Positions 26,262-38,240 of a stretch of 64,000 bases of DNA are shown piece by piece. The stretch comes from Siphonodentalium dalli (Eukaryota; Mollusca; Scaphopoda; Gadilida; Siphonodentaliidae), in contig CP136069.1 of assembly GCA_032622095.1 (NCBI GenBank), forward strand, positions 122,874,126-122,938,125, given 5' to 3'. Position 1 is the stretch's first letter; every line of letters begins with the position of its first letter. The notes below the pieces were generated by a model. That model saw nothing but the letters and a program-made list of their open reading frames with translations, was not told where the DNA came from and ran no database searches. Made by a program: the position numbers and the translations under genes.

Positions 26262-26813
26262 TTAAAGATACGGGCGGCGTTCGCGGTGGGTATGGTGTTA
26301 AAACATTCATATCCTTGAAAAACCACCATAAACAGAAGGAATAGTAAGATATGGACATACCTTGTTCTTATACCAATCAGAAATATGGCATAAACGGTAT
26401 GTTATTGTCAATTTGTTCCCCTTTGTTATGTAAACAAAAGCAAAACAATTACGTTTCATTGCTTTTGTTTAGATCTGGATATGACACACATAAAGCGCGT
26501 TGTTTGTTACTGTTTTCCTGATAGGGAAATAATAAAGAGCGTTTATATCATTTTTGTATGAATAACCAATAGAATTTCGGTCTGTTATGTTATTTACGTA
26601 CACCATTGTACGTCTTGACGACAATACACTATTTACGCGCTGATTATGTTTGGCATATGAGTTGAACTGTATATACATGATATATCAGTACACGGCATTG
26701 GTTATAATAATTAAAGACACGGGCGTATATACATGTATGTTGGCGTTCATTCTGTTGATGCCGATTTGAACAAATATAAATATTTCTGCAACGGATGTCG
26801 CCCGTGACTTTAA
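26262..26813 (-). mobile_element. Inverted, rearranged MITE island of the satellite family
   Basis: The island is bounded by TTAA at 26262-26265 and 26810-26813. From 26262 to about 26665 it reads as the reverse complement of an A-type module, starting with the right TIR (AAAGATACGGGCGGCGTT, GGTGGGTATG) and including AATAATAAAGAGCGTTTATA. At about 26676-26725 a piece of the satellite spacer end plus a new unit head appears in direct orientation (CGGCATTGGTTATAATAATT). The last 85 bp are an inverted unit head ending GCCCGTGACTTTAA. The island is therefore a composite of at least three pieces. Confidence 0.78.
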
Positions 26814-28690
26814 TAATGGTTGCATTAGTTGAAAATCGACTATAACCAAGATCGCTATTTGCGTCGTTTTAGAAACACCAGCGCAGTTATTATTATATTT
26901 TTCAAAAATATATATGTTCTTGAATGTTTTTGTTTTATCAAATCGCTCTAGTTATCCAATCACCTTGAAAATTACAACTTTAGAAAAATAACGGTACTTT
27001 TTCGTAACGGAATTAGTTTGCCCTACCCGCATCATAGCAATTCAACATGACCACCGGCATCATAGTATATTAGCATGCCCACTTGACCAGGGGTGGACAC
27101 GCGACAGCTCAGCTACAGTTATGTATTATTGTTTCAAACCGCTTAACATTAAATGGCTGGTGTTACATGCATGTTTCAGTTGGACGTTATGTTACAATTT
27201 GCTTGATCGAAGAGTTCACAAACTATTTTCTCAAACATGTTTGGTTTTTGAGTAAAAGGAAATATCTATATCAATACAATGTGTACATTGTGCGGTCCTT
27301 TTTCTGATAATGTTGGTATATGTTTCTGGTGTTTCTGACGTATGTGATAAAATAGTGTGTAATCGTACACCTATATACCTGTATATGGATTGTTTCAAAT
27401 TTCTCTTATATTATATAATGCGGCTAAATTTTAAATGGTGATGCCATACAGTGTTTGCACGAAGATGAACTTCCAAGCACGACGTGTTATATAATAGGTG
27501 TTTTCGAAGTCGAAATCAAAGTTGATATTGAGTAATTAGACAACGCGCCATAAAACCAATGACATACACGTATACCTATGATCTAGCCTGCATCACGATT
27601 ACCATTGATTTGTGCTAATAAATCAGAAGCCGTGCGGTATATACACGTAAGCATTACGCACTCTGGAAGCGGAACATACTTATGTATGTACAGCGAATTA
27701 CCAATGAATAATAATTATAATTGAATTGTATGTGTATGTTCTATATTATCACTTCTGTTAACTGTTACATTTGCATGTTAGTTTATAGTAATAAACAAAC
27801 ACAAACATCACTATTCTGAAAATATATTTTAAAACCTTACTTGAATTTCGTAGTGCGACATCGCGTTATTTTGGCTGAACGAAATAGAGGATATCTAGCG
27901 TTCTGAATTGATACCGGACAAATATATTTGATTATTTTCGCGACCGACTAGCTGCACTTTTCGCCAGCGGAAATACATTTGTTCTGGCAGAAACAACAGA
28001 AACTCATTATCGCCAGAAACAATGTACATGCGTTGACGACAAGTTGGTCGCGAAATTAAGTCCTTAAGCCATATCATGAGATATTTCTGGTATTAATTAT
28101 GAGAAGAAAACAAAACACATTTGCTTTGAATTGTTTACAAAATACTTTTGGGAGTTGGTGACTTTCCAAAATAAGACGAGTCTAAATCCTGAACAAGGAT
28201 CATTTGTATAAGACCTATTTTATTGTCACAATGTGACATTCGTGTGCAAACACGTCGTGGTCACTTCAACCCATGTAATCTGAGTAAATGATGAGATTTT
28301 GTATGGAATATTAAAAGCAACATTTCAGAGCTGACGAAACGCACAATACATATAGTTTGATATACTGATATTGAACTAATCCCAACAGAAATGTCGAAGA
28401 TACTTGCTTGCCCAGGGCTCTTATACACAGGTGTCGATTTTCTCATATTACGACACACGTCCCGGCTTACGGTCATGATCCCCAGTTGGAGCTGTCACTC
28501 CAACAGCCTACCTTCACTGCGTCAACACAGTAACAGGTTTACCACCATTTATGGAGCAACGGGATACTTTCTGACAAGCCAAAACTTATGGGGAAATAGC
28601 GTCTGGTACTTGATATATGCCCGGGAACACACCGTCGGTATTATGTTATAGCTGCAGGGAGATGAAGGGGTGGCTTATACAGCTAGTCTG
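26814..28690. other. Non-coding stretch, no gene supported
   Basis: AT-rich sequence with scattered frames of 60-86 codons (27083-27307, 27895-28077, 28391-28651). None shows a recognisable domain, and none is backed by repeats or splice signals I trust. No RNA gene was recognised. Confidence 0.5.
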
Positions 28691-29045
28691 GGAACTAAAG
28701 AGTTAAATATCTTATAAATATGTTCAGTGCGTAAATACAATTCAAGTTCGAAAAAGGGTTCGGTCCGAATCATATTTTACTAAGTTATGACCCCTTTTTA
28801 CTTAAAATTTTCCAAATTTGAGATTTCTCGATAAATTTAAATTGGGCTGTTTGGTCTGAAGGAAATGTGTATGTTAGCTGTTTAGTGCCAAATACAGGTC
28901 TATACTAAGGGTTTGTTTCGAATAAGTTTTACTGAGTTCTGGCCCATTTTAGAGTAAGGATTTTCCAAATTTGAGGTTTCTGGATAACTCAAGTTTTGGT
29001 TATTTGATCGGAACCAAATTTGATGTATGATTTTTCCAGTCATAG
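28691..29045 (+). repeat. Diverged tandem duplication, about 152 bp
   Basis: A segment beginning near 28754 (AAGGGTTCGGTCCGAAT, then TTTTCCAAATTTGAGATTTCT) recurs from about 28906 (AAGGGTTTGTTTCGAAT, then TTTTCCAAATTTGAGGTTTCT) in the same order. The second copy ends near 29020. The copies differ at roughly a quarter of positions. Confidence 0.65.
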
Positions 29046-29094
29046 CAACCACCCCAGTGGGTGTTTATACCTAAATGCATGTGAATTATGACGT

Positions 29095-29165
29095 CATATC
29101 ATTTTTATATAATTTTTATATAATTTTTATATTATAATTTTTATATAATTTTTATATATTTCTAT
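29095..29165. repeat. AT minisatellite (TTTTTATATAA)n
   Basis: About five copies of an 11-bp TTTTTATATAA-like motif run in tandem, with one interruption (TATTATAA). Confidence 0.85.
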
Positions 29166-29994
29166 ATACCATGAGAGAAAGTACCGGGTACGTTTATTTG
29201 TGAATTTAACACGTGACTTCCGGGTGGTGACTGCGCAGAATCCAGCAGAAACTACAGGGTGCTCCGATTTAACGGAGGAATATGCAGACAACAACAACAA
29301 CTGATCAAATTCATTCCCAGATTCTAGAATGTACCCGACTTTCAAGTTTACCCTATTCAGTTCTTTCTGAGGATTAATTACAGCCTTTTCATCTGATAAA
29401 AATCATTGGTATATCATTAGCATAATAATTAATTATCCCCAGTCAAGCGACCGTCTTGTCAGTGTCATCCGGCTTACGGCAGTTACTTGATCGGAATTTA
29501 CTTCCGTATATCCCATAGACCGATAAGGCCTTCACCTTCGCTTCATGGCAAAATTTTTCACAAATGTACGAGTGTACGTAGATTAATTAATCGCTTGATT
29601 TCGTGACAATCGACAGTTACTGAGTTAGGCTTCACTGTAAACTGTTACAGACAACAATGATCAAGATTCCAGAATCATTCAATCAACCAAAAAGTTCGAA
29701 GTTCAAAGAAAGATAAAAAAATGAAAGTACGAATTCTGTGTTACGTGTAAATTGTGATACTAAAATTGTAGTATGTTTCCTAGTTACCATCTTCAACTTC
29801 AACTTAAGTTCAAGGAATTTATATCTGATGAGGATTCTGGCGGTGTTGTGAACACAACAGCACAATGCGTGCTCCTGGAGGCATTTTTCTCCAAATCCAA
29901 GATTTTTTTAAAGCAATAAAGGTAGGTCTGTTTGCTTTAAATTAAAAATTAAATTTTGATTATTATTTCATTTAATAATTTTTCATCATTTGAC
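29166..29994. other. Non-coding stretch with a weak inverted repeat
   Basis: GAAAGTACCGGGTAC near 29175 and GTACCCGACTTTC near 29331 are approximate inverted partners and could bound a small element of about 170 bp. Nothing else is supported. Confidence 0.35.
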
Positions 29995-30625
29995 AATTTG
30001 TCGTTGTCATTCGTTGGTCATCAGTGTCACAGTCAGTGTGTTTGTCGTCATTCGTGTTTGGTTGTCGTCTGTCGTCGTGTTTATTGTTGGTCGTTTGTTT
30101 TCATCCTTTGTTCATTTGTCGTCAGTCGTGGTTTTTGTGGCAATGTAGTGCATTTCGGCCGCAGTGGCAATGCTAACTGCACCGTGGTCAAGTGGAAACT
30201 TGTTTTGTCCAGCAGGGTACATTATACATGTATCCCGTAGATTTGGACTAGGATTACCAGGCGAAAAAAAAATACATGTACCGGTACTGTAGGTTACACA
30301 TAATTTTGAAACCTGCAGGCCTGGGTCGATGTGTTTGTCATCAAGACATTTTTCGTCGTCGATCATTCGACATCGTGTTCATCTTTGGCTGTTTGTTTTT
30401 CGTCATCAGTAATTTTTCGTCATCGATTGTTTGACATCGTGTTAGTCGTTGGCCATTTGTTTTTCGTCATCAGTCGGTATTTTACTTCGTTGTTGTTTGT
30501 TGCCATTTGCCATCGTCATCCTCGTCATTTATCTGTCATTTGCCACCATTCGTCAGCCGGTGTGTTTTTTCGTTGTTTTTCATCATCGGTCATTTGTTCA
30601 TCGGTTGTTTTTTCGAAAATTCTGT
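29995..30625 (+). repeat. Low-complexity TCGTC/CATCG-rich minisatellite
   Basis: The strand is dominated by TTGTCGT, TCATCG, TTCGTCATC and TCGTTGGTCAT words. From about 30350 to 30475 a roughly 65-bp motif repeats (TTTTTCGTCATCGAT, GACATCGTGTT, TTGGCCATTTG). Frames of 74-104 codons here are artefacts of the biased composition. The stretch is interrupted at about 30150-30330 by a segment related to the next feature. Confidence 0.65.
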
Positions 30626-30629
30626 CTGT

Positions 30630-31005
30630 GTGTGGGACCACTTAACTGCGGTGTGGTTAGCATTGCCACCGCGGCTGAAATGCAACTACACCGCGGCGCC
30701 ACCGGCTAACTACAGTTGGGTCGTGATGTAATTGCCATTCGGCATGGTGTATTTGCCACAGTGTACTTTCATCAAACTGAAAAAAGACAATACAAACCAG
30801 AAATCTAACCACGGTGTACATGCCATTCGACCGTGAGGGTAGTTGCCTTTCGGCCGTAGTGAACTTGCCGTTTGGCCGCAGTGTACTTGCCGTTCGGCTT
30901 CGGTGCTCAACTGCAGTTACAAACTCTGACACCGCAGCCGAACAGCAAATACACTGCGGTGCCAATGGATACTTGTTTTGTCCAGCGGGGTACATGTATT
31001 GTATG
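30630..31005. repeat. Minisatellite of CCGCAGTGTACTTGCCGTTCG-like motifs
   Basis: Between about 30810 and 30910 a 23-24 bp motif recurs (CGTAGTGAACTTGCCGTTTG, CGCAGTGTACTTGCCGTTCG and weaker versions in both directions). The segment ends with a copy of GGATACTTGTTTTGTCCAGC and GGGTACATGTAT, also seen near 30190-30230. The two are therefore copies of one small repeat. Confidence 0.6.
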
Positions 31006-31260
31006 TCTACTTTGATCCCGGAAATGGGCGGGTCCAATTTCATGAGTGACCATGTACTGTAGGTATATGCTCATATACTATAGGCATGTGTCTGGACCTC
31101 AACCAATCGATTGGTACATGTACATGTACATTGTATGCACGGTAGGCTTCTTTCATCCTGGAAACAATATGGGAGGTCTAATTTCACATGCGACTGTCCT
31201 CGACATTGACCTACCGGTAGCGCACATATACACTCATCGGTTTCTGGACCTCGACTGATC
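31006..31260 (+). repeat. Two paralogous copies of a short dispersed repeat
   Basis: A copy near 31008-31110 (TACTTTGATCCCGGAAATGG, GGTCCAATTTCAT, CTGGACCTCAACC) and another near 31145-31260 (TTTCATCCTGGAAACAATAT, GGTCTAATTTCACATGCGAC, CTGGACCTCGACTGATCG) share order and sequence. A third copy is split by the element at 31476-31822 and continues to about 31890. Confidence 0.65.
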
Positions 31261-31475
31261 GTTTTTCCACTGACCAGATGCTGTATATTTTGTCCAAACG
31301 GAGGCGATCATAGAGAAATCCCTAAATAGCGCGGACGAAGTCAGGTACATCATTTGGTCTATTATGTTATATTTTAGAACTTCTGTCTCTGTGTGTTATA
31401 GACTTGAAAACTGCACGACTGATCGGACTTAAATTTGGTATTAATTTACCAAAGGCCTACTTTGATCCCGGGAAC

Positions 31476-31822
31476 TACCGCTATTCTCAAAGTAATTGAC
31501 CAGAAAAACGGGGTGATACCCAGGTCATGACCGCGGTGATACCGGTAATAAACGGTAGCGGTATCGAGACGGTCATGGCGTGGAGTTACGGTATTGGGCG
31601 ATAATGATACCGTGGTCTTTTAGCGGGCACCGCATTAATTTTGTTGAATACCGCGGTGATTTTCATGGAACTCTTTTAGGGGAGGTATTTACTCACACAT
31701 ACTTGTTCGCGTTAACAAGCGGTATCAGTACCGCGGTATTGGAGGATACCATGGTATAGTACCGCCATATTAACGGGGTGACACCACGTTATTGGTGGTC
31801 AATTACTTTAAGTATAGCGGTA
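31476..31822. mobile_element. 347-bp inverted-repeat element (MITE-like) with paralogous empty sites
   Basis: The ends are TACCGCTATTCTCAAAGTAA and, read inverted from the right, TACCGCTATACTTAAAGTAA; the match extends to about 26 bp (AATTGACCA). The interior is rich in ACCGCGGTGATACC and GGTATCAGTACCGC words. The flanks match the two nearby unoccupied repeat copies: TTTGATCCCGGGAAC on the left and TATGGGTGGGTCCAATTTCAT on the right. In the paralogues these parts are contiguous (CCTGGAAACAATATGGGAGG near 31155). This supports insertion at TA, in the style of Tc1/mariner-like MITEs; the superfamily is inferred. Confidence 0.8.
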
Positions 31823-33690
31823 TATGGGTGGGTCCAATTTCATATGCGACTGTGTCCTTGACTGCGACCTCGATATATACTCATACATTGTACATGTATA
31901 CCGGTTGGCAACGTTGTTCCCTAAAGAGCCCGGATGAAGTCAGGCACATCAGCTAAGTGTACCGGTACAGACTTTCATTTTTGAGGCGCGCGATCGCTCT
32001 TGCGCACCATCGCACGGCTAAAACTGAAAACCAGCGAGTGATCGATTGCGCACCTAGGCCAAATACAGAGAGCGAACCTGATAACGCTATTATTAGTGTC
32101 TACCCAGACGAGGTCACACGGTGTGACGTGTCAAATGTACTATCTGTCTGAGACTGAATGAATCAAAGCTAAAAATACATTTCTATGTACCGGTATGGCT
32201 TATGACGTCACATAAATTCCTCGAAAATCAAAGCGAGACCACGTGGCTGGGAGATGTTGATATTTATTCTGTCAGCTTGGAATCTGAGTATTAAATTGAT
32301 TCCTTATTAATAATTATGAATTACATTTAATATAGGAGCATGTAGAATATAAAACATAGTGTGTAACATTCACTTGTGCTTATGGATAGTGGATTTAGCA
32401 GTGTTAAACCATCAAAGAGATTCACTGGACATCGATCGTGAGTAAACAAATTCAATTTACGTGGCATTTATGAATGTATTTCCGCTGTTTATTTTATCTT
32501 GATAACCCAGCGAGCGGGACTCTGCGCGCCTACATTTTCTAAAAATGAAAGTCTGCCGGTACATGTGTACATGTACATACATGTATGTACATGTAATAAG
32601 TAATAATTTAGAAATAACAGTTACCAAATTATGAAAATTTCCTCAAAAATATCCTAATAGTATACAGTACATGTAGAATAATGAAATATATTAAGAATGC
32701 GTTATTTTCCGCAAAACACTTTGTGTGAGCGGAGCGTTTGTATATATACAGCATGTAAATAGTGAGCGATAAGCAAAACACTGTGGCGATTGATTAGGTT
32801 GAGAGTGATTCATGGTGACCCATTCAACACCAAAATCTGAGATTTAGCTTATTAAATGGCTATACCGGTAATGCGGTATGTTGTAAATAAGTTCATGATT
32901 CCACTGAATTGTAGGGGCTATGAATCATTGCTGCCTTATCGTAGCGAAAATTTGATATAACCCTTTCTTTACTAAATGGATCTAGAGGTGGGCGGTCCCC
33001 AAGTCTGAATTTAGTGTGGCTGACATTTGCGGAATGAGGTCCCCAGAGGGCTAGCATCACCAAATTCACCCTCTGGGAACCTCATTCAGCTTAGGCCTCT
33101 CTGTATGGGAGGCATTGGATCAGATTCCACAGTTAAAGATGGTGATGTTCAGCCATTAATTACTTTGATTATGCGATTTAACTTGGATTAAATTAAATTT
33201 TAATTGGAAATACCCATGATCAGTGTGTTGGTGAACTGCTTGGTGAAGTTTCAAGCACCATACATCTATAAAATTTCTTTGTTGATGTCAAATGATCCAA
33301 TATTCCCAATATTCAATAAATTGTTACCTACAAAACTTGAAAATATAAGGGTACATGTAACATAACTTGCTGAATGCTGATATAAGCCCAAGTTGCCAGG
33401 AAATGATATGGGGGCCATTGGTTCATTTCTTTCACCTTTCATATGCTTCAGAACAACCAGACAGCCCCCATTTTCGGTTTACTTTAAAAAGTACCCCCAA
33501 TAGTCACAAGGGGGTACCCCCCCCCCCTCACTCAAACCTATCACCTCTGTCCCCCAAATTAGCCTAATCTAAAGGCGTGAAATAACGGTGGCATTTCTAA
33601 AAAAAATTCATATACATGTATATGCAGTGGGGGTCTACTCGGTGTTGAGTGTTTTGCTTATCGCATACTCTTTACTTACATGTACATGTA
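31823..33690. other. Non-coding stretch with a few short palindromes
   Basis: No gene is supported. Small features are a TACATG-rich palindromic tract near 32558-32595, a hairpin at about 33036-33088 (GAATGAGGTCCCCAGAGGG against CCCTCTGGGAACCTCATTC), and a C-run near 33516-33528. The 64- and 66-codon frames at 31957 and 33367 have no recognisable content. Confidence 0.45.
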
Positions 33691-33699
33691 CTGTTTGTT

Positions 33700-33899
33700 T
33701 ACATAAGATGACGTTTGCTTACATACATGTAACACAAAGTACTAACATAACAACATGCTGAAATTAATGTGATACATGTATTTATGATTGGTATAAGAAC
33801 AAGGTTTGTTTATAATATTAATTCTGCTTATGGCGGTTTTAACGGATGTGACTGTTTTAACAGCTATACCCAGCGCCAACACTTACCCAATCTTTAAAA
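33700..33899 (+). mobile_element. Fragment of the satellite-family MITE (right end)
   Basis: The sequence runs from a TTTACATAA-containing middle through TGATTGGTATAAGAACAAGG (the same word occurs inverted in the 26262 island), then TTCTGCTTATGGCGGTTTT, ACGGATGTGA, TTTTAACAGC, ACCCAGCGCC, and ends CCCAATCTTTAAA. This is the order of the right half of satellite unit A, diverged. The left end is missing or unrecognisable. Confidence 0.7.
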
Positions 33900-34169
33900 A
33901 GATCCTCATGAACATATATCATAATTTTCTTCAACATCTGGTGTGACAACCCGCTAATACCTGTAGGGCTGTAGACCGTGTATCATAACCTAACGGCATG
34001 TATCGTAACTCCACCGCAGTGACAGTTTCCATACTGCTGTCATTGCCAATTCATTAAAAGCGACACATCACATATTCATTATTAGCTCAACGACGTCCAT
34101 GTGTGCGTGTGTGTGTCCGTCAACAATTTTCTTTGGTGCGGGCTACAGGTCGTACCTTTGGTCTGATCT

Positions 34170-36835
34170 TTATAACATTTGTCATGAATGTTGACATTGA
34201 CATGTAGATGGGAACAAGTCATTTTGGGGTCATTGGCCAAAAAACATGGCGGCCGACAGCCATCTTGGATTTCAAAATTAAATCGATTGGCGCGGTCTAC
34301 ATGTCTTACTGTTTATCTGATCATCATGAAATTTGTCATGGATATTAACGAGTCATTTTGGGGTCGTTCCACCAAAAAACATGGCCGCCAGCAGCCATCT
34401 TTGATTTTACTCTTTGCATGACTAAATCCTTTGGCGCCGCTACAGGTCGTAGCGGTGGTAGGATCTTCATGAAATTTGTCATGGATGTTAACAATAACAT
34501 GTAGATTGGAAAGAATCCTTTTGGGGTCATTCAGCCAAAAATCATGGCCGCCAGCAGCCATCTTGGATTTCACTCTTTGTATGACTAAATCCTTTGGCAC
34601 AGGCGACAGGTCGTACCTTTGGTCAGATCATTATGAAATTTGTCATGAATGTTGACATTGACATGTAGATGGGAACGAGTCATTTTGGGGTCATTCGGCC
34701 AAAAAACATGGCCACTGGCAGCCATCTTGGATTTCAAAATTAAATCGATTCGCGTGGTCTACAGGTCATACTGTTTGTCTGATTATCATGAAATTTGTCA
34801 TGGATGTTAATAATGACAGGCAGATGGGAACGAGCCATTTTGGGGTCGTTCGGCCAAAAAACATGGCCGCCAGCAGCCATCTTGGATTTTACTCTTTGTA
34901 TGACTAAATCCTCTGGCGCGGGCTACAGGTCGTAGCTTTGGTCGGATCTTCATGAAATTTGTCATTGGTGTTAACAATGACATGTAGATGGGAACGAGCT
35001 GTTTTGTGGTCATTCGGCCAAAATACATCTTGGATTTTACTCTTTGCTTGACTAAATCCTTCAGCACAGGCTCTAGGTTGTACATTTGGTCAGATTATTA
35101 TGATATTTGTCATGGCTATTGACATTGACATGTAGATGTGAACGAGTCATTTTGGGGTAGTTTGACCAAAAAACATGGCCACCAGCAGCCATCTTGGATT
35201 TTACTCTTTGCATGACTAAATCCTTTGGCGCGGGCTACAGGTCGTGGCTTTGGTCAGATCTTTATGAAATTTGTCCTGAATGTTGACATTGACATGTAGA
35301 TGGGAACAAGTCGTTTTGGCCAAAAAACATTGCCGCCCAGCAGCCAATTTGGATTTTACTCTTTGCATGACTAAATCCTTTGGCACAGGCTACAGGTCCT
35401 TACTTTGGTCAGATCATTATGAAATTTGTCATGAATGTTGACATTGACATGTAGATGGGAATGAGTCATTTTGAGGTCATTTGGCCAAAAAACATGGCCG
35501 CTGGCAGCCATCTTTGATTTCAAAATTAAATCGATTGGCGCGGTCTACAGGTTGTACTGTTCGTCTGATTATCATGAAATTTGTCATGGATGTTAATAAT
35601 GACAGGCTGATGGGAACGAGTCATTTTGGGGTAGTTTGGTAAAAAAAACATGGCTGTCATGAGCATCTTGGATTTTACTCTTTCCATGACTAAATCCTTT
35701 GGCGCGGGCTGCAGGTCGTAGCTTTGGTCGGATCTTCATGAAATTTGTCATGGCTGTTGACCTTGACATGCAAATGGGAATGAGTCCTTTTGGGGTCATC
35801 CGGCCAAAAGACATGACCGCCAGCAGCCATCTTGGATTTTACTCTTTGCATAACTAAATCCTTTGGCACAGGCTACAGGTTCTTACTTGGTCAGATCATT
35901 ATGAAATTTGTCATGAATGTTGATGTTGACATGTGGATGGGAGTGAGACATTTTGGGGTCATTTGGCCAGAAAACATGGCCACTGGCAGCCATCTTTGTC
36001 TCTTTGATTTCAAAATTAAATCGATTGGCGCAGTCTACATGTCGTACTGTTCGTCTGATTATCATGAAATTTGTCATGGATGTTAATAATGACAGGTTGA
36101 TGGGAATGAGTCATTTTGGGGTAGTTCGACCAAAAAACATGGCCGTCATGAGCATCTTGGATTTTACTCTTTGCATGACTAAATCCTTCGGCACAGGCTC
36201 TAGGTCGTACCTTTGGTCAGATCATTATGATATTTGTCATGGCTATTGACATGTACAATGTAGATGGGAACGAGTCATTTTGGGGTTGTTTGACCCAAAA
36301 ACATGGCCGTCAGCGGTCATCTTGGATTTCAAAATTCAATCATTAGCACGGGCCACAGGTCGTATCTTTTGTCGGATCATTATTAAATTTGTCATGGATG
36401 TTAAAATTGACATATGTAGATGGGAAATGAGTAAGTTTGGGGTTGTTCGGCCAAAAACATGGCCGCCAGCAGCCATCTTGGATTATACTCTTTGCATGAC
36501 TAAATTCTTTGTCAAGGGCTATTGTCGAATCTTTGGTCCAATCATCATGAGATTTGTCATGGATGTTAACAATTACATGTAGATGGGAAAAGATTCATTT
36601 TGAATTGAATCAAGAAACCTGGTCGCCAGCAGCCATCTTGTATTTTACTCTTTACACGAATAAATCCTTTGACACGGGCTACAGGTCGTATCTTTTGTCG
36701 GATCATCATGAAATTTGTGAAGGATGTTAACAATGACATGTAAATAGGAAGGAGTCTTTTTTGGGTCATTTGGCAAAAAAACGATGGCTGTCGAGGCCAT
36801 CTTGGATTTTAATCTTTGCATAACTAGGCCTTTCA
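34170..36835 (+). repeat. Degenerate tandem satellite, mean period about 158 bp
   Basis: About 17 copies can be counted from the landmark AGCCATCTTGGATTT between 34266 and 36800. Each unit contains ATGAAATTTGTCATGGATGT, GACATGTAGATGGGAACGAG, TCATTTTGGGGTC, CCAAAAAACATGGCCGCCAG and the landmark. Two variants of the following block alternate irregularly: TTTTACTCTTTGCATGAC with CTAAATCCTTTGGC, and TTCAAAATTAAATCGATTGG. The many 60-100 codon frames on both strands follow this period and are not genes. Copies differ by roughly 10-20 per cent, so the array is old or poorly homogenised. Confidence 0.9.
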
Positions 36836-36989
36836 ACTTTCCACATTCCTAATCACTCCATTAACTGTAACACATGAAATTATGCCCTTTCCTAGTTGAG
36901 CTACAGTGTCATTGACACTTTCATAATTACATTTCAGTCAATTCACATTTTCAGCTGCATATACATGTATACCGGTATGTGAACCAATT

Positions 36990-37445
36990 TCATCATTACA
37001 GAAATTGCAAATTCATCGTTGATTCCATCATCTCAACATTTCATTAAAGTGAGACTTGATGTTCACACATCGATTCATTCAGGCAACATTTTTTTTCCAT
37101 TTCTACACTGGTCATTGCATTGATCGTCTTCAATGGGGATAATCTATAATTATATATGTATATCATCGTTAACTATTAAAGTGACATTTCTCTTCCTCCC
37201 AATCGATATTGCATTAAAATGACGCTTCATATTCATTTAATACACTTCATTCAATAATTTCTGTTTCTACATCACTTATTGCATTGATTGCCTTCAGGTA
37301 AGGTAAGCTATGTCTGACTCAAATATTAAAGTGACGCATCATATTCACTACACTTTATTCAATAATTTCTTTTTCTACATAGTTTACATGTATTGCATTG
37401 ATTGCCTGCAGCTAAGGTAATCTATGTCCGACTCAAATAATACAA
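36990..37445 (+). repeat. Short tandem repeat, about 110 bp, three to four diverged copies
   Basis: TATTGCATTGATTGCCTTCAG near 37280 and TATTGCATTGATTGCCTGCAG near 37391 lie in two adjacent copies, each preceded by ATTAAAGTGACGC, CATATTCA and TTCAATAATTTCT. A more diverged copy lies near 37040-37165, and a truncated piece near 37195-37215. Confidence 0.7.
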
Positions 37446-37499
37446 ATATTAGAGGCATTCCATTTCCATCCATTAATTCTAAGGAAACTTCTGCTGTGA

Positions 37500-38215
37500 T
37501 CTATTATATATTTTGGGAGATCTGTTTGTTTGTGTGTGTGTTTGTGTGTAATCGATGGACTCAAAAACGGCTGAGCCAATTTCGATGAAACTTGGTATGT
37601 GGGGGTATTTTCGGGCCAAGAGTAACATAGGCCTATTAATTTGTCCGTGCGAGGTCAACTTCTCACGTGCCGAGGTCAAATCTGTTTTTACGCCGTTTTG
37701 CGCTAATATATTTCAGTTCGGTGCTCACAAATCGATTCGATATAGCGCGAATAATAAATTGCCAGTCATATAATTTGCACGGTTAGAATCTGTGGCTCTT
37801 CATCTTTCCAATGATGTATCACACGCCTGTGTGCGTTTAAAGTTTCTACCTTAATTATCGGGAAGAACGCAGGACCATGCTTCGCTCAGCGAAAATCATT
37901 GCGTAAAATATATTACGCCATCAACATATCGTGACGTGATCGCGTTAACTCTTAACTGGCCGATGTCGCGTTAACTCATCACCGGCCGAGGTATCCGCAA
38001 ATGACATTGGGCTATATATCTCGTAAACGGGTGGAGCTATCGACTTGAAATTTGGTATGTGAATGTATCTTGCCCCGGATACGAATTTTATCGGGTCGCC
38101 GAGCCCGTGCGACGCCAGCTTCGTGCATGCGCAGACCAGATCTCGGAAACGGGTGGAGCAATCGACTTGAAATTTGGTTTTTGAATAGCCCGGACGAAGT
38201 CGGGTCACCTTCTAG
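37500..38215 (-). repeat. 716-bp interspersed repeat, copy 1 (single, inverted)
   Basis: This is the reverse complement of the repeat at 50490 and 59115. Read on the minus strand it begins CTAGAAGGTGACCCGACTTC at 38215 and ends near 37500 with a (CA)n-rich stretch followed by AGATCTCCCAAAATATATAA. It differs from the other copies at roughly one position in fifteen, so it is older. Its start abuts a (TA)n tract at about 38213-38240. The 60-90 codon frames inside recur in every copy but are open in several registers and look incidental. Confidence 0.88.
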
Positions 38216-38240
38216 TATATATATATATATGTATATATAC

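Noticed and set aside
23159-26813. One composite piggyBac transposon bounded by the outer TTAA ends of the two MITEs
   Set aside because: The left MITE has both of its own ends, and the right island is inverted and rearranged. The outer ends are not evidence of a single element.
28391-28651. 86-codon frame as a possible exon
   Set aside because: A competing minus-strand frame covers the same bases, and there is no convincing splice context or family match.
33367-36836. Numerous 60-100 codon frames in the 34-37 kb region
   Set aside because: They track the 158-bp tandem period on both strands and contain no coherent protein domain.
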